Shown piece by piece: positions 29,908 to 38,230 of a DNA stretch of 64,000 bases (its first letter is position 1; each line of letters opens with the position of its first letter). Source of the DNA: Ensifer sp. IC4062 (GTDB taxonomy: Bacteria; Pseudomonadota; Alphaproteobacteria; Rhizobiales; Rhizobiaceae); the NCBI RefSeq assembly GCF_020193575.1, contig NZ_JADYVD010000001.1, positions 248,001-312,000 on the forward strand. The letters are read 5' to 3'. A program made the position numbers and the translations under genes. The notes beneath the pieces are model-generated. The model did not search any database. It was not told the origin of the DNA and was given only the letters and a program-made list of their open reading frames with translations.

Positions 29908-29934
29908 TCAGAGCGGTTCACCGACCACAAAAAC

Positions 29935-29960
29935 AAAGCGGCCTGAGTGCCGCTTTTTTT
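29935..29960 (+). terminator. Rho-independent terminator after phrR
   Basis: Eight-base-pair stem AAAGCGGC / GCCGCTTT with a six-base loop, running into seven or more Ts. It lies 28 bp after the phrR stop and separates it from metK. Confidence 0.88.
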
Positions 29961-30000
29961 GCGCGCTTCCCTTCGCCCTTACGAGATGCGCAAACAACTC

Positions 30001-30046
30001 TGTAGCACCCTTAAATTGGGTACGATTTAAGAAACTGCACGTGCAG
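30001..30046. repeat. Partial RIME1-like element
   Basis: TGTAGCACCCTTAAATTGGG followed by TACGATTTAAG and a GCACGTGC palindrome. This matches the first half of the elements at 6656, 37006 and 55234; the second half is absent. Confidence 0.55.
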
Positions 30047-30064
30047 ATTTCAGGTGGCAATATC

Positions 30065-30086
30065 GATATAAAGATATATTTATGTC
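30065..30086 (+). promoter_or_regulatory. SahR-like palindrome upstream of metK
   Basis: The 22 bases form an imperfect inverted repeat (GATATAAAGATA then TATTTATGTC) 75 bp before the metK ATG. AT-rich sites of this form are predicted operators for SahR, the SAM-cycle regulator with an ArsR-type DNA-binding domain in alphaproteobacteria; this consensus is from memory. metK is a natural member of that regulon. Confidence 0.55.
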
Positions 30087-30160
30087 GTTGTTCGCTTGTT
30101 TTTCGGCGGCAAAACCACTAACACGTTCGCACCGCTTTTTTCATTGAGGGGACTTCCCGC

Positions 30161-31444
30161 ATGCGCGCAAACTACCTGTTCACGAGTGAATCCGTAGCCG
30201 AAGGTCATCCGGACAAGGTGTGTGACCGTATTTCCGACGAGATCGTGGATCTGGTCTACCGCGAGGCGGCGAAGACGGGCGTCGACCCGTGGGGTGTGCG
30301 CATTGCCTGCGAGACACTGGCAACGACGAACCGCGTCGTAATCGCCGGCGAAGTCCGCCTGCCGCCGAGCCTCCTGAAGAAGGACAAGAACGGCAACGAA
30401 GTCATCAACCCCTCGAAGTTCAAGTCCGCCGCCCGCAAGGCGATCCGCGACATCGGCTATGAACAGGATGGTTTCCACTGGAAGACAGCGAAGATCGACG
30501 TGCTCTTGCACTTCCAATCGGCGCACATCGCGCAAGGCGTCGACAACGCTTCGGACAAGCAGGGCGAGGAAGGTGCCGGCGACCAGGGCATCATGTTCGG
30601 CTATGCATGCCGCGAGACATCCGAACTGATGCCGGCGCCCCTCTACTACTCGCACCGTATCCTGCAGACGCTCGCCGCTGCCCGTAAGAAGGGCGAGGGC
30701 GAGGTCGCCAAGCTCGGCCCCGATGCCAAGAGTCAGGTGACTGTGCGCTACGTCGACGGCAAGCCGAGCGAGGTCACCTCCATCGTTCTTTCGACGCAGC
30801 ATCTTGATGAGAGCTGGGATTCCGCCAAGGTCCGCTCCGTCGTAGAGCCCTACATCCGCGAAGCGCTCGCCGATCTGAAGATCTCCGACGATTGCACCTG
30901 GTACATCAACCCGACCGGCAAGTTCGTCATCGGTGGACCGGACGGTGACGCCGGCCTGACAGGCCGCAAGATCATCGTCGACACCTATGGTGGCGCAGCC
31001 CCGCATGGTGGCGGCGCCTTCTCGGGCAAGGATACGACCAAGGTCGACCGCTCGGCGGCTTACGCCGCGCGCTACCTGGCGAAGAACGTCGTTGCCGCCG
31101 GCCTTTCCGATCGTTGCACGATCCAGCTGTCCTATGCGATCGGTGTCGCCCAGCCGCTGTCGATCTACGTCGATCTGCACGGCACCGGCAAGGTCACGGA
31201 AGACCAGGTCGAAAATGCCATCCGGAAGACGATGGATCTCTCGCCGACGGGCATCCGCCGTCACCTCGACCTCAACAGGCCGATTTATGCCAAGACCGCC
31301 GCCTACGGCCATTTCGGCCGCAAGGCCGGCCGCGATGGTTCGTTCTCTTGGGAGAAGCTCGATCTCGTCAAGCCGCTCAAAGAAGCGATCGAGCTTGATG
31401 CGGCTGACTACTCCGAACCGAGGGCATCCGGCCGCGCTGCCTGA
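30161..31444 (+). CDS. metK: S-adenosylmethionine synthetase MetK
   Basis: Makes S-adenosylmethionine from methionine and ATP. The 427-residue protein has the family signatures: [15 protein letters not shown] near residue 12, [11 protein letters not shown] near 140, and the glycine-rich [15 protein letters not shown] loop near 281. ATG at 30161. At 427 residues it is somewhat longer than E. coli MetK (384), as in other rhizobia, with loop insertions. It supplies SAM for the many methyltransferases in this window. Confidence 0.96.
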   Translation: MRANYLFTSESVAEGHPDKVCDRISDEIVDLVYREAAKTGVDPWGVRIACETLATTNRVVIAGEVRLPPSLLKKDKNGNEVINPSKFKSAARKAIRDIGYEQDGFHWKTAKIDVLLHFQSAHIAQGVDNASDKQGEEGAGDQGIMFGYACRETSELMPAPLYYSHRILQTLAAARKKGEGEVAKLGPDAKSQVTVRYVDGKPSEVTSIVLSTQHLDESWDSAKVRSVVEPYIREALADLKISDDCTWYINPTGKFVIGGPDGDAGLTGRKIIVDTYGGAAPHGGGAFSGKDTTKVDRSAAYAARYLAKNVVAAGLSDRCTIQLSYAIGVAQPLSIYVDLHGTGKVTEDQVENAIRKTMDLSPTGIRRHLDLNRPIYAKTAAYGHFGRKAGRDGSFSWEKLDLVKPLKEAIELDAADYSEPRASGRAA

Positions 31445-31552
31445 CGCTGCCGTTGACGGGGCATCTACAGCGCCGCGAAGCCATGGGGCGTTGAAAAATA
31501 TTGCAATGGTCCGGTGCGCTGCTATTCAGGCGCATCACATTGCGGGATCAAG

Positions 31553-31580
31553 AGCGGATGCTCCCGGTGGAGTGTCCGCT
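31553..31580 (+). terminator. Terminator-like hairpin between metK and trmB
   Basis: AGCGGA-TG-CTCC then CGGT loop then GGAG-TG-TCCGCT, followed by TTGCTGTTT. The stem has one internal 2x2 mismatch and the T-run is broken, so it may be a partial terminator or attenuator ahead of trmB. Confidence 0.5.
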
Positions 31581-31603
31581 TTGCTGTTTGAAGGAAGATC
31601 GTG

Positions 31604-32302
31604 ATGACCGAACTGCGCCGCGCCAGAGCGACGGAGGCCTTTTTTGGTCGCCGCAAGGGCAAGCCCTTGCGCGAACGCCAGGCTGCCCACCTCGAGCATC
31701 TGCTGCCGACGCTGCGGCTCGATCTCGCCGCGCCTGCGCCGACCGAGCTGGCGATGCTCTTCCCAGAGCCGGTGAAGCGCATTCGCCTGGAAATCGGTTT
31801 CGGTGGTGGGGAGCATCTCGTCCACCGAGCCGCGGAGGACCCCGCAACCGGCTTCATCGGCGTCGAGCCCTTCGTCAACTCGATGGCGAAATTGCTCGGA
31901 CAGATCGAGGCGCGAGAGCTCGCCAATGTCCGGCTCTATGACGACGACGCGACGCAGGTGCTGGACTGGCTGCCGACGGCTTCCGTTGACCAGATCGATC
32001 TGCTCTATCCCGATCCCTGGCCGAAGCGAAAGCACTGGAAGCGGCGCTTTGTTTCCAAGATCAACCTGGATCGGTTTGCGCGCATCCTGAAACCCGGCGG
32101 CCTCTTCTGCTTCGCCTCGGATATCGACACTTATGTTAATTGGACGCTGCTGCACTGCCGCGACCACGCGGCCTTCGAGTGGACGGCGGAAAAATCCGCT
32201 GACTGGCTTACCCCTTTCACGGGTTGGCCGAGCACGCGCTACGAGGCCAAGGCGCGCCGGGAAGGGCGAAGCTCCGCCTATCTCACCTTCCGGCGCGTTT
32301 AA
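31604..32302 (+). CDS. trmB: tRNA (guanine-N7-)-methyltransferase TrmB
   Basis: Forms m7G46 in the variable loop of tRNAs using SAM. The 232-residue protein has the SAM-binding motif [16 protein letters not shown] near residue 62, and the signature [18 protein letters not shown] near residue 131, with the catalytic aspartate. The start could be GTG 31601 or ATG 31604; a GAAGGAAG purine run lies upstream of both. Position after metK fits the rhizobial order. Confidence 0.93.
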   Translation: MTELRRARATEAFFGRRKGKPLRERQAAHLEHLLPTLRLDLAAPAPTELAMLFPEPVKRIRLEIGFGGGEHLVHRAAEDPATGFIGVEPFVNSMAKLLGQIEARELANVRLYDDDATQVLDWLPTASVDQIDLLYPDPWPKRKHWKRRFVSKINLDRFARILKPGGLFCFASDIDTYVNWTLLHCRDHAAFEWTAEKSADWLTPFTGWPSTRYEAKARREGRSSAYLTFRRV

Positions 32303-32317
32303 AAACTTGGATTTAGG

Positions 32318-32420
32318 CCCTCATCCTCTCCCGCGCGCTAGGGGCCGAGGCGGCTCCGCGAACCACCCTTCGCCCTACTGGCGGGAAGGTGGCTGGCAGG
32401 CCGGATCAGGGGCGTTCAAG
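32318..32420. repeat. Possible palindromic intergenic repeat
   Basis: Starts CCCTCATCCTCTCCCGCG and contains CGCCCTACTGGCGGGAAGG with inverted halves. Similar CCCTCATCC-type elements are common in rhizobial intergenic DNA. No second copy is visible in this window, so this is a weak call. Confidence 0.35.
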
Positions 32421-32459
32421 CGCCCGTACGCCTGGGCAAAGAGAATATTCGCCGGCCGC

Positions 32460-32717
32460 TCAGTGCAGGCTAACGGTACGAAGATCGTCCTCGGCCGCCT
32501 TGAAGAAGGTGCTGGAACGATTGTCGGTCAAAAGGATCGGCGTGCCGTCGGCGCCGAACAGGGCCCACAGGTCGATTCCGGGCCCCATCTCGGGAGCTTC
32601 CGGGAAACAACGGGAGACCTCCTCCGAACGCATCTTGCGGATATAGCCGACTTCGCCCTCGCCTAGATGCGCGAGGTCGCTCTTCGACAGCGATGTGTTG
32701 ATGGCTTTCAGTCCCAT
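32460..32717 (-). CDS. DUF1150 family protein
   Basis: An 85-residue protein with the DUF1150 pattern: a short N-terminus, GEVGYIRKM, then DLWALFGADGTPILLTDNR and a conserved AxEDDL near the C-terminus. Its function is unknown. It lies 47 bp downstream of the small heat-shock gene on the same strand, a pairing frequent in alphaproteobacteria, so it is probably co-expressed on heat shock. Confidence 0.82.
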   Translation of the reverse strand: MGLKAINTSLSKSDLAHLGEGEVGYIRKMRSEEVSRCFPEAPEMGPGIDLWALFGADGTPILLTDNRSSTFFKAAEDDLRTVSLH

Positions 32718-32764
32718 GGTGACACTCCGTGGTCGCCGGACAGGGGAGAATCCCGCCGGTTATC

Positions 32765-33196
32765 CTACTCTGGGACGGAAATGTTAATTTTCTTTACCAT
32801 ACGGACCGGTTCGGGCCGCACGAGATCGACTGAGAGAAGGCCGTTGCGCAATTCGGCTCCTAGGACCCTCATGCCGTCGGCGAGTACAAAGGTGCGCTGG
32901 AACTGTCGAGCGGCAATGCCGCGGTGGAGATATTCCCGCTCGCCCACATCGACCTGGCGGCCGCGAATGACCAGCTGATTTTCTTCCGTCGTGACGTCCA
33001 GGTCCTCCTCGGAGAAGCCTGCGACGGCGAGCGTTATCCTGAGCCGCTCCGGCGCATCCGAAGATGCGTCGCCCCGAATGCGCTCGATATTGTAGGGTGG
33101 ATATCCGTCGTTGCCCTTGGCGATGCGCTCAAGGGTCTTTTCCATCGTGTCAAAGCCCAGCAGTAGCGGGCTGGTAAAGGGCGTTATCCTGCTCAT
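32765..33196 (-). CDS. Small heat-shock protein, Hsp20/IbpA type
   Basis: A 143-residue alpha-crystallin-domain chaperone that holds unfolded proteins under heat stress. It opens MSRITPFTSPLLLGFDTMEKTLERI, the usual start of rhizobial class A IbpA-like proteins. The central domain contains YPPYNIERI, LAVAGFSEEDLDVTTEENQLVIRG and GIAARQFQRTFVLADGM. Its leader folds as a ROSE thermometer, described separately. DUF1150 follows. Confidence 0.93.
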   Translation of the reverse strand: MSRITPFTSPLLLGFDTMEKTLERIAKGNDGYPPYNIERIRGDASSDAPERLRITLAVAGFSEEDLDVTTEENQLVIRGRQVDVGEREYLHRGIAARQFQRTFVLADGMRVLGAELRNGLLSVDLVRPEPVRMVKKINISVPE

Positions 33197-33302
33197 TTCC
33201 CAAGTCCTTGCAGCTCAAGCGACTATCTTTGTGGACCTGCCAAGCAGCATCCACGCCGCAATATGGTAGCTGTGAGCAACGAGTGCAAGCCGCTTGCCTC
33301 GG
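33197..33302 (-). promoter_or_regulatory. ROSE-type RNA thermometer in the hsp20 leader
   Basis: On the coding strand the last hairpin pairs AGTCGCTTG (33216-33224) with CAAGGACT (33203-33210) across an AGCTG loop, hiding the AAGGA ribosome binding site (33205-33209). The pairing has a G-G mismatch and one bulged C, exactly the UYGCU/AGGA arrangement of ROSE elements. An upstream GCAAG-CGG-CTTGC hairpin near 33288-33300 fits the multi-hairpin layout. Heat would melt the last hairpin and allow translation. Confidence 0.82.
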
Positions 33303-33460
33303 CTGCGCACGCAAATCATAGTTCGCTGCGCCAAATCAGAGCGGGAAGAGGAAGTGCGAAGTGATTTTGCGTCCGAATCCAGCTTCAGTATCTTTGAGAA
33401 TTGGCCATGTTCTCGGATCAAAAAGATCCGCTATCATCGTGGCCCAGGAGGATCGAGAAA

Positions 33461-34405
33461 GTGTCAAATGCGAGAAAGATAATCATCGACACCGATCCCG
33501 GGCAGGACGACGCAGCCGCCATCATGCTCGCTTTCGGTAGTCCGGAGGAGATCGACCTCCTCGGCATCACCACTGTCGCCGGCAACGTGCCGCTTTCACT
33601 GACAGCCCGCAATGCGCGCATCATTTGCGAGCTTTGCAACAGGACGGACGTGAAGGTCTTCGCGGGGGCGGAGCGGCCGGTCGCGCGCCCGCTGGTCACG
33701 GCCGAGCATGTCCATGGCAAGTCGGGGCTCGACGGGCCGGCACTGGCGGAGCCGACGATGCCATTGCAGGAGCAGGACGCCGTCGACTTCATCATCGAGA
33801 CGCTGCTGGCCGAAAACGCGGGCGCGGTTACGCTCTGCACCCTCGGCCCGTTGACCAATATCGCGCTTGCCCTGACGAAGGCACCGGAGATTGCGCCACG
33901 GGTGCGCGAGCTGGTTATGATGGGCGGCGGATTTTTCGAGGGCGGCAACATCACGCCGGCGGCGGAATTTAATATTTATGTCGATCCGGAAGCCGCCGAG
34001 ATTGTCTTCCACTCCGGCATCCCGATCGTGATGATGCCGCTTGACGTGACCCATCGCGTCCTGACCCACAGAGCCCGCGTCCAGAAGATTCGCGAGATCG
34101 GCAGTCCCGCGGCAATCGCGATGGCCGAGATGCTGGAGTTCTTCGAGCGTTTCGACATCGAAAAATATGGCACGGACGGCGGGCCGCTGCATGATCCGAC
34201 CGTCATTGCCTATCTCCTGCGTCCGGAACTGTTCACCGGGCGCGACTGCAATGTCGAGATCGAGACGACGTCCGCGCTGACGGCCGGCATGACCGTCGTC
34301 GACTGGTGGCAGGTGACCGGCCGCGAGCACAATGCCAAGGTGATGCGCCACATCGACGACGAGGGCTTTTTCGATCTTCTGACGGAGCGCCTGGCGCGCA
34401 TCTGA
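33461..34405 (+). CDS. Inosine-uridine preferring nucleoside hydrolase family protein
   Basis: Hydrolyses the N-glycosidic bond of nucleosides to base and ribose. The 314-residue product from GTG 33461 begins just before the calcium-binding motif DTDPGQDDAAAIM (residues 10-22). GGAGG lies about nine bases upstream. The frame could reach 33401, but the extra residues are not family-like. LCTLGPLTNIALAL and the later GPLHDPTVIAYLL aspartate are present. Base preference cannot be told. A ribokinase gene lies about 3 kb away but on the other strand. A strong terminator follows. Confidence 0.88.
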   Translation: MSNARKIIIDTDPGQDDAAAIMLAFGSPEEIDLLGITTVAGNVPLSLTARNARIICELCNRTDVKVFAGAERPVARPLVTAEHVHGKSGLDGPALAEPTMPLQEQDAVDFIIETLLAENAGAVTLCTLGPLTNIALALTKAPEIAPRVRELVMMGGGFFEGGNITPAAEFNIYVDPEAAEIVFHSGIPIVMMPLDVTHRVLTHRARVQKIREIGSPAAIAMAEMLEFFERFDIEKYGTDGGPLHDPTVIAYLLRPELFTGRDCNVEIETTSALTAGMTVVDWWQVTGREHNAKVMRHIDDEGFFDLLTERLARI

Positions 34406-34445
34406 CCTCCGCGTCGTGGTCTCGGCCAATCCGTTGCTTCAAATG

Positions 34446-34478
34446 AAGACGGCGCCTCTCGGGCGCCGTCTTGTTTTC
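34446..34478 (+). terminator. Rho-independent terminator after the nucleoside hydrolase
   Basis: Eleven-base-pair GC-rich stem AAGACGGCGCC / GGCGCCGTCTT around a TCTCG loop, with TTGTTTT overlapping its 3' side. It separates the hydrolase from the convergent chemoreceptor gene. Confidence 0.85.
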
Positions 34479-34492
34479 ATTCTATCGCCGGC

Positions 34493-36877
34493 TCAGAACT
34501 CTTCCCAATTGTCCTGGGAGAGCGCGTTGGCACCGGATGTCTGGGCAAGCACCCGCTGCGTCGGTGCCGAATAGCCGCCGCTGCGTGCCGTGGCCGGCCG
34601 GCTGTCTTTAGAGGCAGGCGGAGGAGAGACGGTGCGTTCCGCCGCGCGCATCCGCTCGGCTGCACCACGCAACATCTCGGACGAGGACGGGGCCGGCGCC
34701 TGCTGCGCGACGCGGAAACGGGAGACCAGCGCGCTCAGGGCGCCGGCTTCGTCGTTCAGCGCCATGCTGGCGGCCGTCGTTTCTTCGACCATCGCCGCGT
34801 TCTGCTGGGTCACCTGATCCATCTGGTTGACGGCGGAATTGATCTCCTTCAGCCCGACCGCCTGCTCCGACGCGGAACTCGAGATCTGGCGGATTAGGCC
34901 GTTGATCTGCACCACCTGCTCGGCGATCTTCTCGAGCGCACTGCCCGCCTTGCCGACGAGGTCCACGCCCTCGCGGACCTGACCCGCGGAGGTGTTGATC
35001 AGCGTCTTGATTTCCTTTGCAGCGTTTGCCGAGCGCTGGGCAAGCTCGCGGACTTCCTGGGCGACGACCGCGAACCCCTTGCCGGCGTCACCGGCGCGCG
35101 CTGCCTCGACGCCCGCGTTTAGCGCCAAGAGGTTCGTCTGGAAGGCGATCTCATCGATTACGCCGATGATCCGGCTGACTTCGTGCGAGGATTGTTCGAT
35201 GCCCTGCATGGCCGCGATTGCCTTCTGCACGACTTCGCCGGATTGTTCGGCATCGCTGCTCGCCACCTCGACCGATTTTGCCGCGACTTTGGCATTCTCG
35301 GCGCTGGCATTCACCTGCGAAGTAAGCTGGTCAAGGGCGGCAGCGGTTTCTTCGAGGCTCGCAGCCTGCTGTTCCGTCCGGTGCGACAGATCGTTGGCGG
35401 CATTGCTGATCTCAGAGGTGCCGCTGCCGATATTGACGACCGAGTGGTTGAGTGTCCGGATGGTCTCCTCGAGGCTCTCCATGGCCGCGTTGAAGTCACG
35501 CTTCAGCTGCGCGTATTCACCGGGGAATTCGTCGGTGATGCGGAAGGCGAGGTCACCGGCCGAGAGATGCGACAGGCCCTTGCCAAGGCGGGCGACGATG
35601 TCGCGCTGGAGCGCGCTGCTCTCGGCGCGCTCGGTTTCCGAACGGCTGCGTTGCAGTTCCGCCTGTTCACGCTCGTGGCGGGCTTCTCCCTCGAGGCGCT
35701 TGGTGTCGGCGAGCTGATGGCGGAAGCCTTCCAGCGCCTTGGCAACGGAACCGGTCTCGTCGGAGCGGTCCTGGCCGGCGATTGGCTGGGCATAATCGCC
35801 GTTGCTGAGCGTCTGAACATCGCTGACAAGGGTGGCCAGCGGTTTCTGAACGAAGCCGCGAACTGCGTAGTAGAGGCCGGCGAGCACGGCACCAAGGACG
35901 ATAAGACCGCCGAAGATCATCATATAGGTCTGATCGCGGACCGGCGCGTTGATTACAGCATGCGGCACATCGACGAGCACGACCCAGTTGGCATTCACGT
36001 TGGGCAGCTTGAAGGGATAGACCACACGATCAAAGGGCTCGTTTCCGTCATAGGTGAGGTCCTTGATCACGCCGGATGTCGCCGACGACAGGGCATTCTT
36101 GACGATATCGGCCCCTTCGCCCTCATAGTCCTTCATCAACAGATCGGGGATCGGCGATACGAGCCATTTGCCGTTCTGCGACAGCAGATAGACGCGGCCC
36201 GAGCCGAAAGGCTTGACCTTTGCGAGGTCGTCGGCGAGCGAGGCGAGCGAAATATCGACGCCGGAAATACCGATCATCTTGCCGTTGGACATTACCGGAT
36301 AGGCGATCGAGCTCATCGTCGTGGGAACGTCGGTGCCTTCGGCAAGGTAGGGCTGGGTGATTGCCCCCTTGCCGCTCTTCGCCGCGAGGGCGTACCATTC
36401 GGCGGCATAATCGGCCTTGAAGGTCGAGAGCTGGGCCTTGCCGTTGCGGTCCTTCGACCAATAGGGCGTGAATGCGCCCTCTGCGTTACCGCCAAGTTCC
36501 GTATTGTTGACAACGTCCTTCCCGTCGAAGGACTTCGGTTCCTCGGCAAACCAGCTTCCGAAGGCGAACTCGTGCTGCTCGAGGTTCGCCTTCAACAGAT
36601 TGATGGCGCCGGCGCGATCAATGGACTGTCCGGCGTGGCCGCGCCCGAGAACGCCTGACATCGTACGCGCGGCGGCAGCAAGTTCGCCGACGCTGCCCGC
36701 GATCTCGGAGGCGATGGCGTGCGCTTCGCTGTCCGCGTCGGCGAGGACCAGCGTCTCGACGCGGTTCTGTGTCTGCGAGATGAGAACGAAATTCGAGGCG
36801 AGCAGCACGAGTGCGATCGTACCGCCGGTCACAGCGATCAGTTTGGTCGCCAGTGATTTGGCTTGGAACTTGAACAT
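34493..36877 (-). CDS. mcpX: Methyl-accepting chemotaxis protein with dCache sensor domain (McpX-like)
   Basis: A 794-residue chemoreceptor from the ATG at 36877; the frame to 36931 adds 18 unlikely residues. Membrane segment 1 is near residues 12-32, followed by a periplasmic dCache-type ligand domain (with FTPYWSKDRNGKAQLSTF), membrane segment 2 near 335-358, HAMP, and the methylation/signalling domain with the hairpin IAFQTNLLALNAGVEAARAGDAGKGFAVVAQEV. It ends in NWEEF, a CheR-docking pentapeptide. Gene context fits S. meliloti mcpX, whose product senses quaternary ammonium compounds; that identity and ligand are inferred from order, not from the binding site. Confidence 0.85.
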   Translation of the reverse strand: MFKFQAKSLATKLIAVTGGTIALVLLASNFVLISQTQNRVETLVLADADSEAHAIASEIAGSVGELAAAARTMSGVLGRGHAGQSIDRAGAINLLKANLEQHEFAFGSWFAEEPKSFDGKDVVNNTELGGNAEGAFTPYWSKDRNGKAQLSTFKADYAAEWYALAAKSGKGAITQPYLAEGTDVPTTMSSIAYPVMSNGKMIGISGVDISLASLADDLAKVKPFGSGRVYLLSQNGKWLVSPIPDLLMKDYEGEGADIVKNALSSATSGVIKDLTYDGNEPFDRVVYPFKLPNVNANWVVLVDVPHAVINAPVRDQTYMMIFGGLIVLGAVLAGLYYAVRGFVQKPLATLVSDVQTLSNGDYAQPIAGQDRSDETGSVAKALEGFRHQLADTKRLEGEARHEREQAELQRSRSETERAESSALQRDIVARLGKGLSHLSAGDLAFRITDEFPGEYAQLKRDFNAAMESLEETIRTLNHSVVNIGSGTSEISNAANDLSHRTEQQAASLEETAAALDQLTSQVNASAENAKVAAKSVEVASSDAEQSGEVVQKAIAAMQGIEQSSHEVSRIIGVIDEIAFQTNLLALNAGVEAARAGDAGKGFAVVAQEVRELAQRSANAAKEIKTLINTSAGQVREGVDLVGKAGSALEKIAEQVVQINGLIRQISSSASEQAVGLKEINSAVNQMDQVTQQNAAMVEETTAASMALNDEAGALSALVSRFRVAQQAPAPSSSEMLRGAAERMRAAERTVSPPPASKDSRPATARSGGYSAPTQRVLAQTSGANALSQDNWEEF

Positions 36878-37280
36878 GAAATCCTCACATACTGAGAGGT
36901 CCGCAGGTTTGCCGCCCACGGCGTGACGCATTCCGAATTGTGGGGTGAAACTCCATCATGGAGCGCCAGATGCCAACCGGCACGAAGGAGGCAGCCAAAC
37001 CCTGCTGCATGGTTCCTTAAATCGTACACGATTTAAGGATAAACATGCAGCACTTCAAAGTGCTACAGCGTCCTTTGCGCGTCTGATAAGACGCCCGGCG
37101 CTGTAGGTACGGTCGACCTTCTCATGCGTCTGAATAGAGGATCAAATCTTAAGATCCAGCCAACGCCGCCGCTAAATCATGGTCGCGACACGCAATTTTC
37201 CCGGCCGAGTTTAACCGGAGCGACATAAGCTGTCGGGTTTGCGAAGCGGGCGCGACAAGGTAAAAACGCGGCGTTGTCAC
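36878..37280. other. 403-bp intergenic region between the chemoreceptor and ribokinase genes
   Basis: Holds the chemoreceptor leader and promoter (reverse strand), a full RIME1-like element at 37006-37107, and about 170 bp of AT-richer sequence with no ORF that I can support. A GCGTCTTATC-type palindrome is part of the repeat. I see no clear sigma-70 boxes. Confidence 0.5.
37006..37107. repeat. RIME1-like palindromic element, copy B
   Basis: Full-length copy: GCTGCATGGTTCCTTAAATCG, a TAAATCGTACACGATTTA palindrome, CTTCAAAGTGCTACAGCG, and a CGTCTGATAAGACG palindrome. It is nearly identical to the copies at 6656 and 55234 over most of its length. Confidence 0.78.
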
Positions 37281-38180
37281 TTAGAGGCGAGCCGCGACCT
37301 CTGACGCAAGCGGTATCGCCGGTTGTGCACCGGGCTTGAGGCATGCAAGCGACCCGGCAACTGCCGCTTGCCGCAGCGCGTCGGAAAAGGGGAGGCCGGC
37401 GTCCAGGCCCGCGGCGAGATAGCCGCAGAAGGTGTCGCCGGCGCCGACGGTGTCGACGGGTTCGATGGCCAAGCCCTTGGCGCGATGAACGGCACCGTCA
37501 TGGATGGCGATCACGCCGTCGGCCCCAAGCGTCACGATCACGGTCCGGCCAGTTTCCTCGTGCAGCTGCCTCATCGCCGCCTCGCGTTCGGTGCCGTCGA
37601 TGCCTGTCTTGCCGGCCAGCAGTTCGAATTCGGTTTCGTTGGCGATCACGATATCGGCCATCCGGCCGAGACGGGCCGCCTCGAGCGTCAGCGGAGCGAT
37701 GTTGATGATCGAGCGGATACCGCGGCGTTTGGCTTCCATAAGCGCCTTCTCGACCGAAGTTGCGGGAATTTCGAGCTGCAGCATCAGCGTATCGCCGGGC
37801 TGCATCTGATCAAGCGCCGCCGTTGCGTCGCTCTCGCTCACCGTCGCATTGGCGCTCGCGACGACAACGATGACATTTTCGCCGTCGCCGCTGACGACGA
37901 TGTGCGCCGTGCCGGTCGGGGCATCGACCGTCTTGATCAGGCTGAGGTCGGCGCCGGCGCCCTTCAGCAGCGCCAGCGCGCCTTCGGCGAAACTGTCCCA
38001 GCCGACGGCACCTGCCATGCGCACCGACGCACCGGCGCGGCGGGCAGCCAGCGCCTGGTTTGCACCCTTGCCGCCGGCGGCGGTCGAGAAGCCGGTCCCG
38101 GCAACGGTTTCGCCGGGCTTCGGCAGGCGCGCGGTCGTGGCGATCAGATCCATGTTGATGGACCCAAGGACAGTGATCAT
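37281..38180 (-). CDS. rbsK: Ribokinase (PfkB family)
   Basis: Phosphorylates ribose at O5 with ATP. The 299-residue protein has the PfkB fold with the N-terminal signature GGKGANQALAARRAG near residue 37 and the C-terminal DTVGAGDTFCGYLAAGL near 241, which holds the catalytic aspartate. It could feed ribose released by the nucleoside hydrolase into metabolism, though the genes are not co-transcribed. No ribose transporter is nearby. Confidence 0.9.
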   Translation of the reverse strand: MITVLGSINMDLIATTARLPKPGETVAGTGFSTAAGGKGANQALAARRAGASVRMAGAVGWDSFAEGALALLKGAGADLSLIKTVDAPTGTAHIVVSGDGENVIVVVASANATVSESDATAALDQMQPGDTLMLQLEIPATSVEKALMEAKRRGIRSIINIAPLTLEAARLGRMADIVIANETEFELLAGKTGIDGTEREAAMRQLHEETGRTVIVTLGADGVIAIHDGAVHRAKGLAIEPVDTVGAGDTFCGYLAAGLDAGLPFSDALRQAAVAGSLACLKPGAQPAIPLASEVAARL

Positions 38181-38230
38181 GTGGAGTATCCCGTCGGATT
38201 ATTGATTTTCGCGAAGAGTGCCCGACCGGG

